This document shows positions 22,512 through 32,624 of a stretch of DNA of 64,000 nt, piece after piece. Source of the stretch: Channallabes apus (lineage: Eukaryota; Chordata; Actinopteri; Siluriformes; Clariidae). The translations under genes were made by a program, and so were the position numbers. Positions within the stretch are counted from its first letter, which is position 1. Every line of letters starts with the position of its first letter. The stretch is taken from assembly GCA_030522415.1 (NCBI GenBank), contig CM060108.1:36460256-36524255 (forward strand), written 5' to 3'. A model generated the notes under the pieces. The model worked only from the letters and a program-made list of their open reading frames with translations, had not been told where the DNA came from and did no database searches.

Positions 22512-23273
22512 ATGACGGACCCAGCGGACACCTCTCGCCCCAGACCTAGCCCTCAAGCCAGGCTTCAGCTCAGGTCTAGTTCACGTTCTGATGCCCGATT
22601 GCGTCAGACGGTCGCCCAGCAAGGAGCTTTGATTAATTCCCAACAGCAAAGTCTCCAGCAGATCTCCCAGACTTTGTCTCAGCTATCGACTCAGTTTCAA
22701 CAGGTATGCACTGCTCTCCCTTCTACTTCAACACCCCCGGCCCGGCACGAACCTCGCCTGCCCAACCCTCAACCATACAATGGCGATCCCGGAACATGTC
22801 GTTCCTTCCTGCCTCAGTGTTCTCTGTCACTGGAGCTCCAACCCTCAACCTTCCCTACCAAACGCTCTAAGGTGGCTTATATCATCACCCTCCTCACAGA
22901 CAGATCCCGTGAGTGGGGGACTGCCGTCTGGGATGCTAACAACCCTTGCTGTGCCACCTTCAGCGTTTTCACTGAGGAGATGAAGAGGGTCTTTGACCGT
23001 TCGTACGCAGGTAAGGAGGCCGCGAGGCAACTGCTGAAGCTTCGTCAGGGTTCTAGATCTGCTTATGACTATGCCATCGAGTTCCGAACCTTGGCAGCTG
23101 CTACTGAATGGGATGCCCAGGCCGTGTATGACACCTTCTTGAATGGACTTTCGGAGTCAGTCAAGGATCAATTAGTCTTCCAGCAGCCTCCTGAAGACCT
23201 CAATGGTCTAATGGATCTAGCAGGGCGAGTGGATGCACGCCTCCAACAAAGGCCCCTGGCTCATCCGCCATAA
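22512..23273 (+). CDS. Gypsy gag protein
   Basis: An intact 253-residue frame. The N-terminus is polar with a glutamine-rich helix (QQSLQQISQTLSQLSTQFQQ at about 38-57). The capsid-like retrotransposon gag domain follows (RLPNPQPYNGDPGTCRSFL, then REWGTAVWDANNPCC, FDRSYAGKEAARQLLKLRQG and EFRTLAAATEW). A zinc knuckle would normally follow but is not in this frame, so the frame may be cut short. The ATG is only 13 bases after the LTR end, leaving almost no leader. Confidence 0.8.
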   Translation: MTDPADTSRPRPSPQARLQLRSSSRSDARLRQTVAQQGALINSQQQSLQQISQTLSQLSTQFQQVCTALPSTSTPPARHEPRLPNPQPYNGDPGTCRSFLPQCSLSLELQPSTFPTKRSKVAYIITLLTDRSREWGTAVWDANNPCCATFSVFTEEMKRVFDRSYAGKEAARQLLKLRQGSRSAYDYAIEFRTLAAATEWDAQAVYDTFLNGLSESVKDQLVFQQPPEDLNGLMDLAGRVDARLQQRPLAHPP

Positions 23274-23453
23274 CCCACAAATAGACTGGCAGAACAACGC
23301 CATCCTTGGATGGAGTCCCCTCTGCCTAGCATCATGCCTCAAGTCTGCGCTCAGTCCCCCTCCAGTTTCCTGACCTCTCCTCGGTCCCAAGTGTTTACGC
23401 AGATCTCAGAATGGTCTTCAGCAAGTCCCGGGCGGCTTCTTTACCACCACCAG

Positions 23454-23812
23454 GGATTAAAGTTCTCCGTCGTTACGACGGATTTCCGTTAATTGTAGCG
23501 AGTCATCGACGGATTTCCGTCAATCACACTGTTCCGCCTGTCCTTAATGTTTAAAATTCACTTTTCATAATTTTAATGCTGTGTATATATAGGCTTACAT
23601 GGGTCTTAAATTAAGGAAAGACAAAGTGTATTCAGCCTGCTGAGGAGGATGTGATCAAAGCCTGGAGTGGAGCGAATGCACATTCCTCTCTCCACTCTAA
23701 GCGTTTTGTTATCACTCCGGTATGGATCCACTCCGGGTTTTGGTTTAGTTTTGAAGAACTACATGTCAGGCTACGGTATAACTATATTTAAGATAGCATG
23801 GACACACTTAAT
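23454..23812. other. Unassigned sequence with a short inverted motif
   Basis: CGTCGTTACGACGGATTTCC and GACGGATTTCCGTCAA show repeated CGACGGATTTCCGT units within 60 bases. They could be subterminal repeats of an unidentified transposon. No gene is seen. Confidence 0.4.
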
Positions 23813-24260
23813 GCAGGAAGGCTCCGATGTTTCGGAGATTGATAAAAGTGTAAAAAAATAAATAAATGGAGATGGGCTTGGCTTAGCGAAATTGGGGAGA
23901 ATGGCAAGCCTTTTAGTTCGTGGACTAAAAAAAATCAAACATCCAGGTAGGTGTCTCTGCACAGTATGCCACAGGAAACGTCAATATGGCAATAATGGCA
24001 AAACAAAGTGCGAGTTCGCCATCAGTCAGCAGCTAGTCACAATGCTGCCGTTCGTGCTCTAACAGTACACATGCTCCCTGTCTGGTGCGACAAGAACCAC
24101 AACGGAGATTCACGCATCTGTGGCCGACCGTGTGCGCGATGTAAAAGTGCACCTATGTTGTTTCATAGCGGAGCATGACCTGTCGGTCACAGTCTCACAA
24201 CCACAAGTTAATTTAATGCAATCAGTTGTCAAAGACAAGAGTGCACTTTCATGATTATGT
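23813..24260 (+). pseudogene. Decayed zinc-finger-type transposon ORF
   Basis: In one frame the sequence reads LVRGLKKIKHPGRCLCTVCH followed by RQYGNNGK. A second frame downstream reads VADRVRDVKVHLCCFIAEHD then LSVTVSQPQVNL. This order resembles a widespread fish protein of transposon origin in which a short CxxC finger (IKHPGxALCxxC...YGxxGK) precedes a helical region (VADRVxD...FIAEHDLS). Stops and frameshifts separate the pieces. The exact superfamily (hAT-like or other) is unclear. Confidence 0.45.
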
Positions 24261-24299
24261 CTAATGCACATGCCTACTACTTGCACACATGGCATTGCT

Positions 24300-25560
24300 G
24301 TTTACTGGAAATCCGATTTGTCATCTAAGCTGAAAACGAAGATGTTTTCTTTAAGATACATAAAACATGCACTGAAAAAGCACTTTTTGGAATTTAATGG
24401 TGGTGCTATTACTTTTTTCTGTTAATTATTAAGAGTTTCACAAAACATTGTTTGGTGTTATAAGATAAATAAAAACATGCACTGAAAAGATATGTGGTAC
24501 TGTAGATGGTTGATTATTTGTCAAGGTATTTTTTTTTCAAAGATTACAAATAGCTTTTAAAATATGCAAACTGGCAATATTAAAGCGGTTTAATTTCCCC
24601 TAAAGCTATTGGTCTCGACTATTTAAATAAAGTATTTGTTAAAGGAATATGGCTTGGCCTGAAAAAAGTTCAGTCAGAAGACTTTTTTTCACTTTAATCC
24701 CTGCAGTGAGAGTAGAGGAAGAGGCAGATTCAGAACCAGGGAGGGAGCCGGAGACAGCAGAACAAAGAGATGATATTGCCAGCACCAGCAAAGGGAGCAC
24801 AGTTTTTAGTTTAGATCTCATGTTTACATTTTATTGTATGTTGATGGCTTGACTGTAAACAACATAAACAATGCAATAAATTTATAAAAATATATATTTA
24901 TTGTCCCCCCTGCTGTTAAATGAAATTTGCGTTATTTTACGTTAACGTTACGTTATTACATTATTAACGTTGACAGAATAAAGTTTTATTTCTGGAATTG
25001 ATGCACGGGCTTCATCTTAGGCTTTTTTTTTTCTTTCGGTTCTTTCGTTTCTCAGCGCCGGACTGTTGATGTCTCTTTCCAGGACCAGGCCCGCGCCCAA
25101 TTATTATATTCAATTCAATTATTATAATTCTATTGGCCAAATACTGTAGGCAGCCGTAACAGAGGTGAGGGCGCGCGCGTCATCACGTCTGCTTAGCCGA
25201 CTCTGCGTTCACCGTAAACTTCAATATAGACGTTTATATTTTTGTTTATTTGTATATGTATGTTATTAATATACATTTTTTAGAGATTGTGTGTGCGTGC
25301 ACGGAGAGTTTATGTGGATAAGTTGATAAGTGTATGTTGTCAAAGTGTGGACATATAATTAGGGAAAATTTTTTTTAATTAAGGATGTCTTGAAACATAA
25401 TGCAATAACTCTACAGTATTTATTGGAACACGGTAAAGGTGTTAATGTTTCGTACATTCCTTAATTTGTCCTTTCGGTTTGTGTTTTATGTTTCACTGTT
25501 TTCAATAAACTGTACATACTGTAAAACGTATGGACAACAATGTTCCGGAAGCATTATTGA
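24300..25560. other. No gene recognised
   Basis: AT-rich sequence with a GC-rich patch at about 25060-25210. GTGCACGGAGAGTTTATGTG at about 25299 recurs at about 26679, so the two places share a repeat. Confidence 0.45.
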
Positions 25561-25601
25561 ATATTCAATAAGGCACACACACAATTTAGTTGCAATAAAG
25601 G

Positions 25602-25846
25602 TTTATTAAATATATAATAAAGCAGGCCGTACTGTATATGGCAAATGGTCACTCAAAATCTTTACAAAAGCAAGAGTATTCATTAATTATTATTTTTTTA
25701 GAAAAGAGAAAACTCAATCTTTTCTTTCTAAGAAGTTCGTTAATTATGTCTCTTATTTGCTTGTTGTTGTGGGCTGTGGGGTGGAATTTCCTCGCAACAG
25801 CATCGGAAAGTGCTTGAAGCAGAATTACCCCATCAGCGAAACCGGT
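25602..25846 (-). other. Possible 3'-terminal exon of an unknown gene
   Basis: On the minus strand an AG (GGTGTGAAG, about 25850) is followed by some 54 open codons (YQTGFADGVILLQALSDAVA, then RKFHPTAHNNKQIRDIINEL and a basic end). The stop is near 25686, and AATAAA follows about 80 bases later (25607-25602). Acceptor, open frame, stop and polyadenylation signal in the right order suggest a real terminal exon, either of a host gene or of an autonomous transposon. I do not recognise the protein. Confidence 0.4.
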
Positions 25847-25899
25847 TTGATAACTTCACACCAAGGATACAGTAGGTGAGAAGGGGGATTACAGTAACG

Positions 25900-26640
25900 G
25901 TTTCTGTGGGTCTTCACCAAGAGGTGATGTGGGTCGCGTTGTATTCAGCGAATAAACTAAAACAAAATCATGTTTGCTTCAGCATTGGAAACAATATTGT
26001 ATTAGGCCAACTTTATTTAAGATTAAAATAATAGTGGGTTAGGAACGTTATTCTTCATATAACTTAAATGGCTGAATGAAGTTAAATATACACAATAAAT
26101 TAATAATTGCGTTTGCTTTACATTTGAGCACTCGTGTAAATAGCTTTTTCATTGTATATACTACCATATCGTATATCTGTGTCTAATACTGGTTTATTCA
26201 TATTTTACGTTACATTCAGTTTGTAATTTACTTGCGATTGTACTTTTAAAATGTAACCTATACGTATGTATAAAGCATATTTAACTACTTCAGCAGTGAA
26301 TTAGAAACTTGGTCAGTCTGGCTTTTAGATAAAGTCCTTCAGAGCAAGCATTGTGTAAATATAATATATAAAAAATTATGTAATATAAAATAAAATAATA
26401 TAAAATAAATATATAACATAAATGGTTAATGATAGCAATAAAATCAGACTTAATAGTTGGATTTGATACTTTTCTTTTTATTTACTGTATAGACATCTTA
26501 TTATGCTTTCTCTGTTATTAATCTCTCTATATTCTCTAATTATGACTTGAATAAATCAGCTCACATCGGAGCGCGCACGGAGCGAGTACTGTAGTCTATA
26601 TATTTGTGTTTGTTGTTTTCCTGGGGGGTGGCGTGTTTAT
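25900..26640. other. AT-rich sequence without a recognised gene
   Basis: Low-complexity AT-rich DNA. No open frame with a motif and no clear transposon end were found. Confidence 0.5.
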
Positions 26641-26663
26641 GTCTGCATTTTATCTATAAATCG

Positions 26664-26742
26664 TGTGTGTGTGTGTGTGCACGGAGAGTTTATGTGCGTG
26701 CACGGAGAGTTTGTGTGTGTGCACACGGAGAGTTTATGAGTG
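26664..26742. repeat. Three short tandem units with GT tract
   Basis: Units built on GTGCACGGAGAGTTTATG recur three times between GT-rich spacers, directly left of the palindrome at 26743. One more copy is at about 25299. Confidence 0.7.
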
Positions 26743-26861
26743 TGCCCCTTTGATCTGCTGGGTATGGCGGGGCGTCGATTGCTGATCAGTGTAAAGTAGA
26801 GTACTTTACACACACTGATCAGCACTCGACGCCCCGCCGTACCCAGCAGATCAAAGGGGCA
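26743..26861. repeat. 119-bp near-perfect palindrome
   Basis: The left arm starts TGCCCCTTTGATCTGCTGGG and the right arm ends with its reverse complement. About 56 bases pair with only a few differences (one TA/CG site, one T/G site and a 4-base GTGT difference near the tip), leaving a tip of about 3 bases. It may be a foldback MITE or the template of a hairpin RNA. No target duplication is evident on either side. Confidence 0.85.
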
Positions 26862-26929
26862 GTTATCGGCTATGACACGTTGAAGGAGAACTTAATAGTT
26901 CTCAAAAATAGTGTAAATGTCTGCAACAG

Positions 26930-27110
26930 TCACTAACCATTAAAATGTTTTTTTTTGTAATTAAACATGAAAATATTAATTATATTTTCTTTATACATAT
27001 TTCCATTATATATAGGCCTATATATAATTTAAAACTATTTATTCATTTGTCTTTTATTTACTTACCAGCGAATGCTTTTTTAGGGCTCTAAAAACTACGA
27101 CAGTATGAGT
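26930..27110 (-). repeat. Dispersed repeat related to 8325-8450
   Basis: It shares CACTAACCATTAAAATG and AGCGAATGCTTTTTTA followed by GGCTCTAAAAA with the block at 8325-8450, in opposite orientation. The family is not recognised. Confidence 0.45.
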
Positions 27111-27901
27111 GAGAATGGCACTTGCACCGGTCACACACACACACACACATGGCCGCTGTTGCCTTTAAACGGCGGTATACGCGGCGGGATGGTTATTCCG
27201 ATTTTGTAACCACTGTCTGATGTGTATTTGGTTCTTTCCAAATAGTTCAATATTACTTTTACAAAAATTAACAAAAGATTTTGTCAGTATCGCTGTGGAG
27301 TGTCATTGTGCTCTTTCACAAACTTCAGGCGTGCAGAAATGTTATTTTTATTAAGCACCATACTTGTTCAATGTTTTACTTACTGTTGACTCGTGCACAC
27401 AGATGTTAGCAAGTTCCAATGACGCCTTTAAATATTTGGCTGTCATTCGGGGTTGTCCTCATTGTGCTCTTCAGGTTATTTTTCATTCAGGTATGCTAAC
27501 ACCTTATTCCAATTAGCTTTTTTGAGGTCAGGATCCACATAATTTGTCCACTAGCACTATAAGATTTTTATGATCGTTCTCAAAAAACACATACAAGATC
27601 AGATTTTTATTGTGTTGTTCTATTATTTTAGCCACATTTTATTCGTAAATACTCTTGACTTGATCAGTGGTTCTCAAACATTTTCTGTCATTCCCCACTT
27701 AAGGGGGTGAGCGAATTTTCAAGCCACACTTGTCAACAAAATAACGAAATCGGCCAAGTTTACTGTTTATTGAAATATCAATTTCTAAACCAATAAGATC
27801 AAACAACACCAAGTTAAAAACATAAAATACACGTGCAATTGTTGTAAAAGGCTTACATTGTCACTTATCTTTGCATAATTGACCCCATGTTTATTAGCTG
27901 C

Positions 27902-28820
27902 TCAGCAATCGTTTGTAGTTTTTTTGCACTGGCCAATTCTGCATGCAACTTTGAATGAAGCCATTTGTGCTTTGCTGTCCACTGATTCAGATTTTACCAT
28001 GTGATTATCCTGCTGTCTGTATTCTGCCAGCTTTCTTTGAAAGAAGTCGAGTGGATTATTAACGTGACTGGAGTGTGTTGTCTCTAAGTGTCTTCCTAAT
28101 TTGTTGGGTCTCATGCGGTCTGCTGTCAGCGGTATAAGACACAAAACACACACGGGTCTCTCTTCTGCCCCCACCATCCCCACCATGAATCCAAGCTCAA
28201 GATAGGCTTCATTAGGGGTGGGTGATATAACCAAAATCTTCTATCACGGTAGAAGCAATTTTCTACCTCGATAACGATATAGATCACAATATAGCAATTT
28301 GTATCTGAAAACGCATAAATAAAAATTAAAACACAAAGAAACAGTTTTACATAATGTAATTTTATTTAAACTGTGAATTGCTGAGATTTGCCGCATTTTT
28401 TTACTTTGGCCATATTCGTTTGGAAGCTTGGATTTCAGATGATAGAAAAGGTTTGACGTGTTTCCACCACTTGTTAAAACAGTGCACTTGCATACCTTGC
28501 AAATCACGTTCTTCTCACTCGTATCACTTTTCTTATATCCAAACTAATTCCACACCACAGACGATGCACCTTTTTTCTTTACAATCTCCTCGTTGTTGGT
28601 TTTGTCACATGTAAGCAAACTCACTGCTGCTGCACCGTCTTCTTCCATTGTCGAAGTGTATGTGAAGCCAAACACATCAAAAGTAGAACGAAACCGTGGC
28701 ACCTGATTGAACCAAATATCTGCGCAAATACAGCGCAGCGCAACTATCTGGATAGCGCAATGATGATCTGGTTTATTCCCGCAGCCCGGTGGATCGCGCA
28801 TCGCCGCTCGAATCACAAAC
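27902..28820 (-). pseudogene. BED-type zinc finger fragments in hAT-A1
   Basis: Two different BED-finger pieces lie in series. The upstream one (about 28245-28640) reads ASSVVWNW, then KVCKCTVLTSGGNTSNLFYH followed by LKSK, like the finger of ZBED1/ZBED4-type hAT proteins. The downstream one (27902-28234) reads RPVCVLCLIPLTADRMRPNK then LGRHLETTH and FFQRKLAEY, like ZBED5/SCAND3-type hAT proteins. Between them is TAGGGGTGGGTGATATAACC, itself like a hAT end. The element thus mixes parts of two hAT lineages, and hAT-A2 has the same arrangement. Both frames are interrupted. Confidence 0.65.
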
Positions 28821-28886
28821 CTGCGCGACCAACTGTGTTTTATTTAAAAACAATTTATTTAAAATGTCAGGACTGTTTAATATTGT

Positions 28887-29090
28887 CCCCTTTCAAGGCT
28901 ACACTCGATGCTGCGTGAAACGCTATGGGAACTATCTTGTCGCATTGCCGGCTGTGAAGCATGTGTGCAAAAACGCCAGTATCTGGCTATATATAACCTC
29001 GGTCAGGTGACGTCATCTGATTAGATCCAGGTGGAGGTTATAAATACCGGTGAGCCGGCAACGACCTTCAGATCATTTGTCTTCATGCTG
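28887..29090. repeat. DIRS left inverted terminal repeat
   Basis: CCCTTTCAAGGCTACACTCG and onward, through the TATATATAACC promoter-like stretch, to CGGCAACGACCTTCAG. It pairs with 33868-34049. The left copy has about 25 extra bases after GTGACGTCAT. Confidence 0.88.
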
Positions 29091-29186
29091 ACTTGTGATC
29101 GCGTCTGTGCAGCAAGCATTTAAAAAAAAAAAAAAAGCCATTCTAAACAGAGAAAAAAGAAAAGAAAAAAAACCTCACCAGATATA

Positions 29187-30418
29187 ATGGCCGAGTTTAG
29201 TGTTTCATGCCCGTGCGGTAACCGTCTTTCTCAAGACGATAGTCATAACCTCTGTTTTAAATGTTTGGGTGAAAGCCACGCTCTCCTTGGACTTGAAGGA
29301 GAGTGTGAGCACTGTGATAATCTCCAGATGAAGGTGCTACGAGCGCGTCTCGCGTTCTTTAGGGAGCCACGAGCTGCTCTGCACTCCTGGGGCTCACAGG
29401 TTGATTTGGCCGAGGCACGAGAGACGGAGCCCCTCCTTTCTCTCGCCTCCTCCCCGGATCACGCTCTCTCTCCCTCCACTTCGCGAGCGCACTTAGGTGC
29501 TTCTCGGGAGTGTTTGGGAGAGACTCACTCTCTTGCTTCTGTAGATATGGATGTAGCTACCTCAGAACGATCCTCTAGAGATGATAAAGAGTATGAGGAG
29601 TTAATGGAGGTTATAACACGCGCAGTCGAACGTTTACACATTGACTGGCCACAGGAGCAAGCTCACCCAAAACTCTCGAAACTAGATGACAGATTTCTGT
29701 CGGGTGGCCAGGAGATGGCGCCACAACGCCGCTCTCTCCCTTTCTTTGATGATCTCCACAACGAGTTATCTCGTTCATGGAGACGTCCTTTTTCTTCCCG
29801 TATCTTTGTACCTTCGACTTCATTTTATTCGAACATCGTTGATGCAAAGGCACGAGGTTATGTGATGATGCCCCAGATTGAGGAGACGCTCGCGGGCTAT
29901 CTCGCTCCTGGAACATCATCCTCATTAAAAAAGCCGACCCTTCCCTCCAAGGCATGTAGAACTTCTTCTACCCTGGTAGGGAAGGCGTTCCAAGCAGCTG
30001 GTCAGGCCGGCGCTTCCTTGCACACCATGGCGGTTTTGCAGGCGTATCAGGCTGACCTGCTGAATGATCTGAGCACGAGCGGCAATATGAATCAGGAAGC
30101 ATTCATAGAATTACGCCGGGCTACTGATCTGTCCCTGTGTGCGACGAAACAGACAGCCGTTCTATGGCCTCCCTGGTGTCTGCAGAGAGGCACCTTTGGC
30201 TAAATCTAACTGGCATTAAGGACAAAGATCGGGCATTCCTTCTCGATGCTCCCATCTCACCCTCAGGCCTATTTGGCGAAGCAGTTAATACCGTCGCCAC
30301 CAGATTTAGAGAGGCCAGTCTTTATGAACAAGCTTTTGGGAAATTTCTCCCACGCCGTGCCCAGGTGTCGAGGCCATCAGCCACCCAACCTCGACCCGAT
30401 CTGAATCTTGCTAGATGA
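29187..30418 (+). pseudogene. DIRS gag-like ORF1, frameshifted
   Basis: The frame starts MAEFSVSCPCGNRLS, with cysteine pairs C-x-C, C-x2-C and C-x2-C in the first 55 residues forming a zinc-binding start typical of DIRS gag. It continues to about codon 325 (LSLCATKQTA), where a small indel near 30155 shifts the frame. The rest is read at about 30160-30418 (RSMASLVSAERHLWLNL, DAPISPSGLFGEAVN, FLPRRAQ). The product would coat the RNA. The conserved order MPQIEETLAGYL, then LQAYQADLL, identifies the family. Confidence 0.8.
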
Positions 30419-30563
30419 GAGGCACAGAAGGAAAGCGTCAGTAGCCGCGCACCCCCCGTAAGGACTGGGGTACGGCTCGGCGCCCCCCTCAGACCGCCCC
30501 CAAGAGAATAGACCGCTCTGTCTTCTTTGCGAAGAAGCGTTCCTGAGAGCAGAGCTCAGGACC

Positions 30564-32624
30564 GTGGGGGTGACCCCCCCTGGGGACGAGCATATAGGAG
30601 CATGGCTCCCCGGGCACCCCCAGGAGATCAATGTTCAGTTTCCACCACCTTTGGTGTTTCGGACAACACCGGTCTCCAACGACACGTTAGTCCTTCGGTC
30701 GCATCCTGCTATATTCCAGGACACCGAACCACTAACACCCTCCAGCACAGTAGAAGTACTTGCACCCCTTTCGGAGAAGCTGGCAGCGTGGAAGCTACTG
30801 CCAGGCATATCTCCCTGGGTTTTAAAGACTGTAGAGAAAGGATACAGGATCCAGGTTGCATATCTCCCTCCGCGTTTCAACGGCGTGATCTCCACTTCCG
30901 TGATACCGGAAAGGGCGCATTTTCTGACTTCCGAACTCCAGAAACTACTGCAGAAGGGAGCCATAGAACAGGCTCCTCCTCCAGATATGGAGTCAGGTTA
31001 CTACAGTCGGTACTTCCTGGTCCCCAAAAAGGACGGGGGTCTGCGTCCAATTCTGGGTCTTCGCGGTTTGAACCGCTATCTCAAAAAATGCAACTTCAAA
31101 ATGTTGACCATAAAAACTATTGTTTCACAAATCCAACCACAGGATTGGTTTGTGACAGTAGATTTAAAGGACGAATATTTCCACATAGAAATTTTGCCAC
31201 AGCACAGAAAGTTCCTGAGGTTCGCTTTTGGGGGAAAAGCCTACCAATTTCGGGTTCTTCCATTCGGTCTAGCCCTATCACCCCGCACATACACAAAATG
31301 CATGGATGCAGTTCTGGCTCCCTTGAGACTCCAGGGCATCCGCATTCTGAATTACATGGACGACTGGCTACTCCTGGCCCAGTCTCAGCAGCTAGCACTT
31401 CGACACCGGGATGTCGTCCTAGCTCATCTTCATTCGCTGGGATTGAGACTCAACGCCACGAAAAGCGTTCTCTTTCCGGCGCAGATGACAACCTACTTGG
31501 GCGTCAGGTGGAATTCGATCGCTATGCAGGCACATCTGTCTCCTGCTCGTGTCGAATCCATAAACAACGCTCTGAAGGAAATCAGGCTGGACCAAGAAGT
31601 GACTGTACATCACTTACAAAAATGTTTATGCCTCATGGCAGCTGCATCCACGGTGATACCTTTGGGTCTCCTGCACATTTTCAGCTGTGGTTAAGAGCCA
31701 GGGGAGTTCACATGAGAACAAATCCCCGAAGGCGGATAAGGGTTACGCGCAAAGGACTTCGTACCCTTTCTATGTGGTTCAGACCCCGGTTTCTCACCTT
31801 AGGTCCCACTCTAGGTCCGTCTTGTCGTCGCAAAATGCTAACGACAGACGCTTCCCTTACCGGCTGGGACGCGGTCTTGGATGGCCGTCCAGCCCAAGGG
31901 GTCTGGAGAGGCCACCTTTTCGCATGGCACATCAATTGCCTCGAAATGATGGCTCTATTTTTAGCTCTACAGCATTTCCTCCAGCAGCTGAGAGGCTATC
32001 ATGTCCTAGTGCGGGTGGACAGCACATCAGTAGTCTCCTACATAAATCGCCAGGGCGGCCTGCGTTCGCGACGCTTGAACCAGCTAGAACATCAGGTTCT
32101 GCTCTGGGCTCAGGACAAGTTCCTGTCCCTCAGGGCAATTCACATTCCAGGATACAGGAATGTGGGAGCAGACTTTCTGTCCAGACAAGCTGTAAATCAC
32201 GGGGAATGGAAACTCCACCCCGAAGTAGTCACTCAAATCTGGGAGAGATTCTCTACAGCAGAGGTGGACCTCTTCGCCTCACAGGAGACTGCACAATGTC
32301 CCCTCTACTACTCTCTGACTCATCCAGCTCCCCTGGGTCTGGACGCGATGGCCCATACGTGGCCCAATTTACGCCTCTATGCATACCATCCGGTAGCTCT
32401 GCTCCCGGGAGTCCAGGGTCCGTCAACACGGTTTGCGCCTCTTATTGATAGCACCCCGTTGGCCGGCCCGAGTATGGTTCTCAGAGATAATATCGCTCCT
32501 CGATGGCTCACCTTGGATAATTCCAGTGAGGAGGGATCTTCTATCTCAGGCGCAGGGGACAATATTTCATCCCCGGCCCAAGCTCTGGAACCTTCTCGCT
32601 TGGCCCCTGAACGGGACCAATTGA
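30564..32624 (+). pseudogene. DIRS reverse transcriptase and RNase H, two frameshifts
   Basis: The RT part (30564-31694) contains FLVPKKDGGLRPILGLRGLN, VDLKDEYFHI (motif A), VLPFGLALSPRTY and LNYMDDWLLLA (catalytic YMDD). An indel near 31690 shifts the frame. RNase H follows in the next frame (31700-32420) with TTDASLTGWDAVL, NCLEMMALFLAL, VRVDSTSVVSYINRQGG and HIPGYRNVGADFLSR. A second indel near 32425 returns to the first frame, where the conserved end reads WFSEIISLLDGSPW (32433-32624). The middle frame happens to be continuous with the recombinase frame, so a very long apparent frame (30527-33637) is a composite. Confidence 0.82.

Larger units (their letters stand above)
21589..23453 (+). 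mobile_element. Ty3/Gypsy element, 5' part only
   Basis: An LTR (21589-22498) is followed by a gag frame and a short non-coding tail; similarity to a retrotransposon stops near 23453, with no protease, pol or second LTR. The truncation point is followed by unrelated sequence beginning AGGGATTAAAGTTCTCCG. The left boundary lies 16 bases beyond the target TA of Tc1-B copy 2. Confidence 0.75.

Noticed and set aside
30527..31690. Long open frame overlapping the DIRS reverse transcriptase in another phase
   Set aside because: It has no recognisable motif and low-complexity composition; RT motifs are in the other frame, so it is taken as a shadow.
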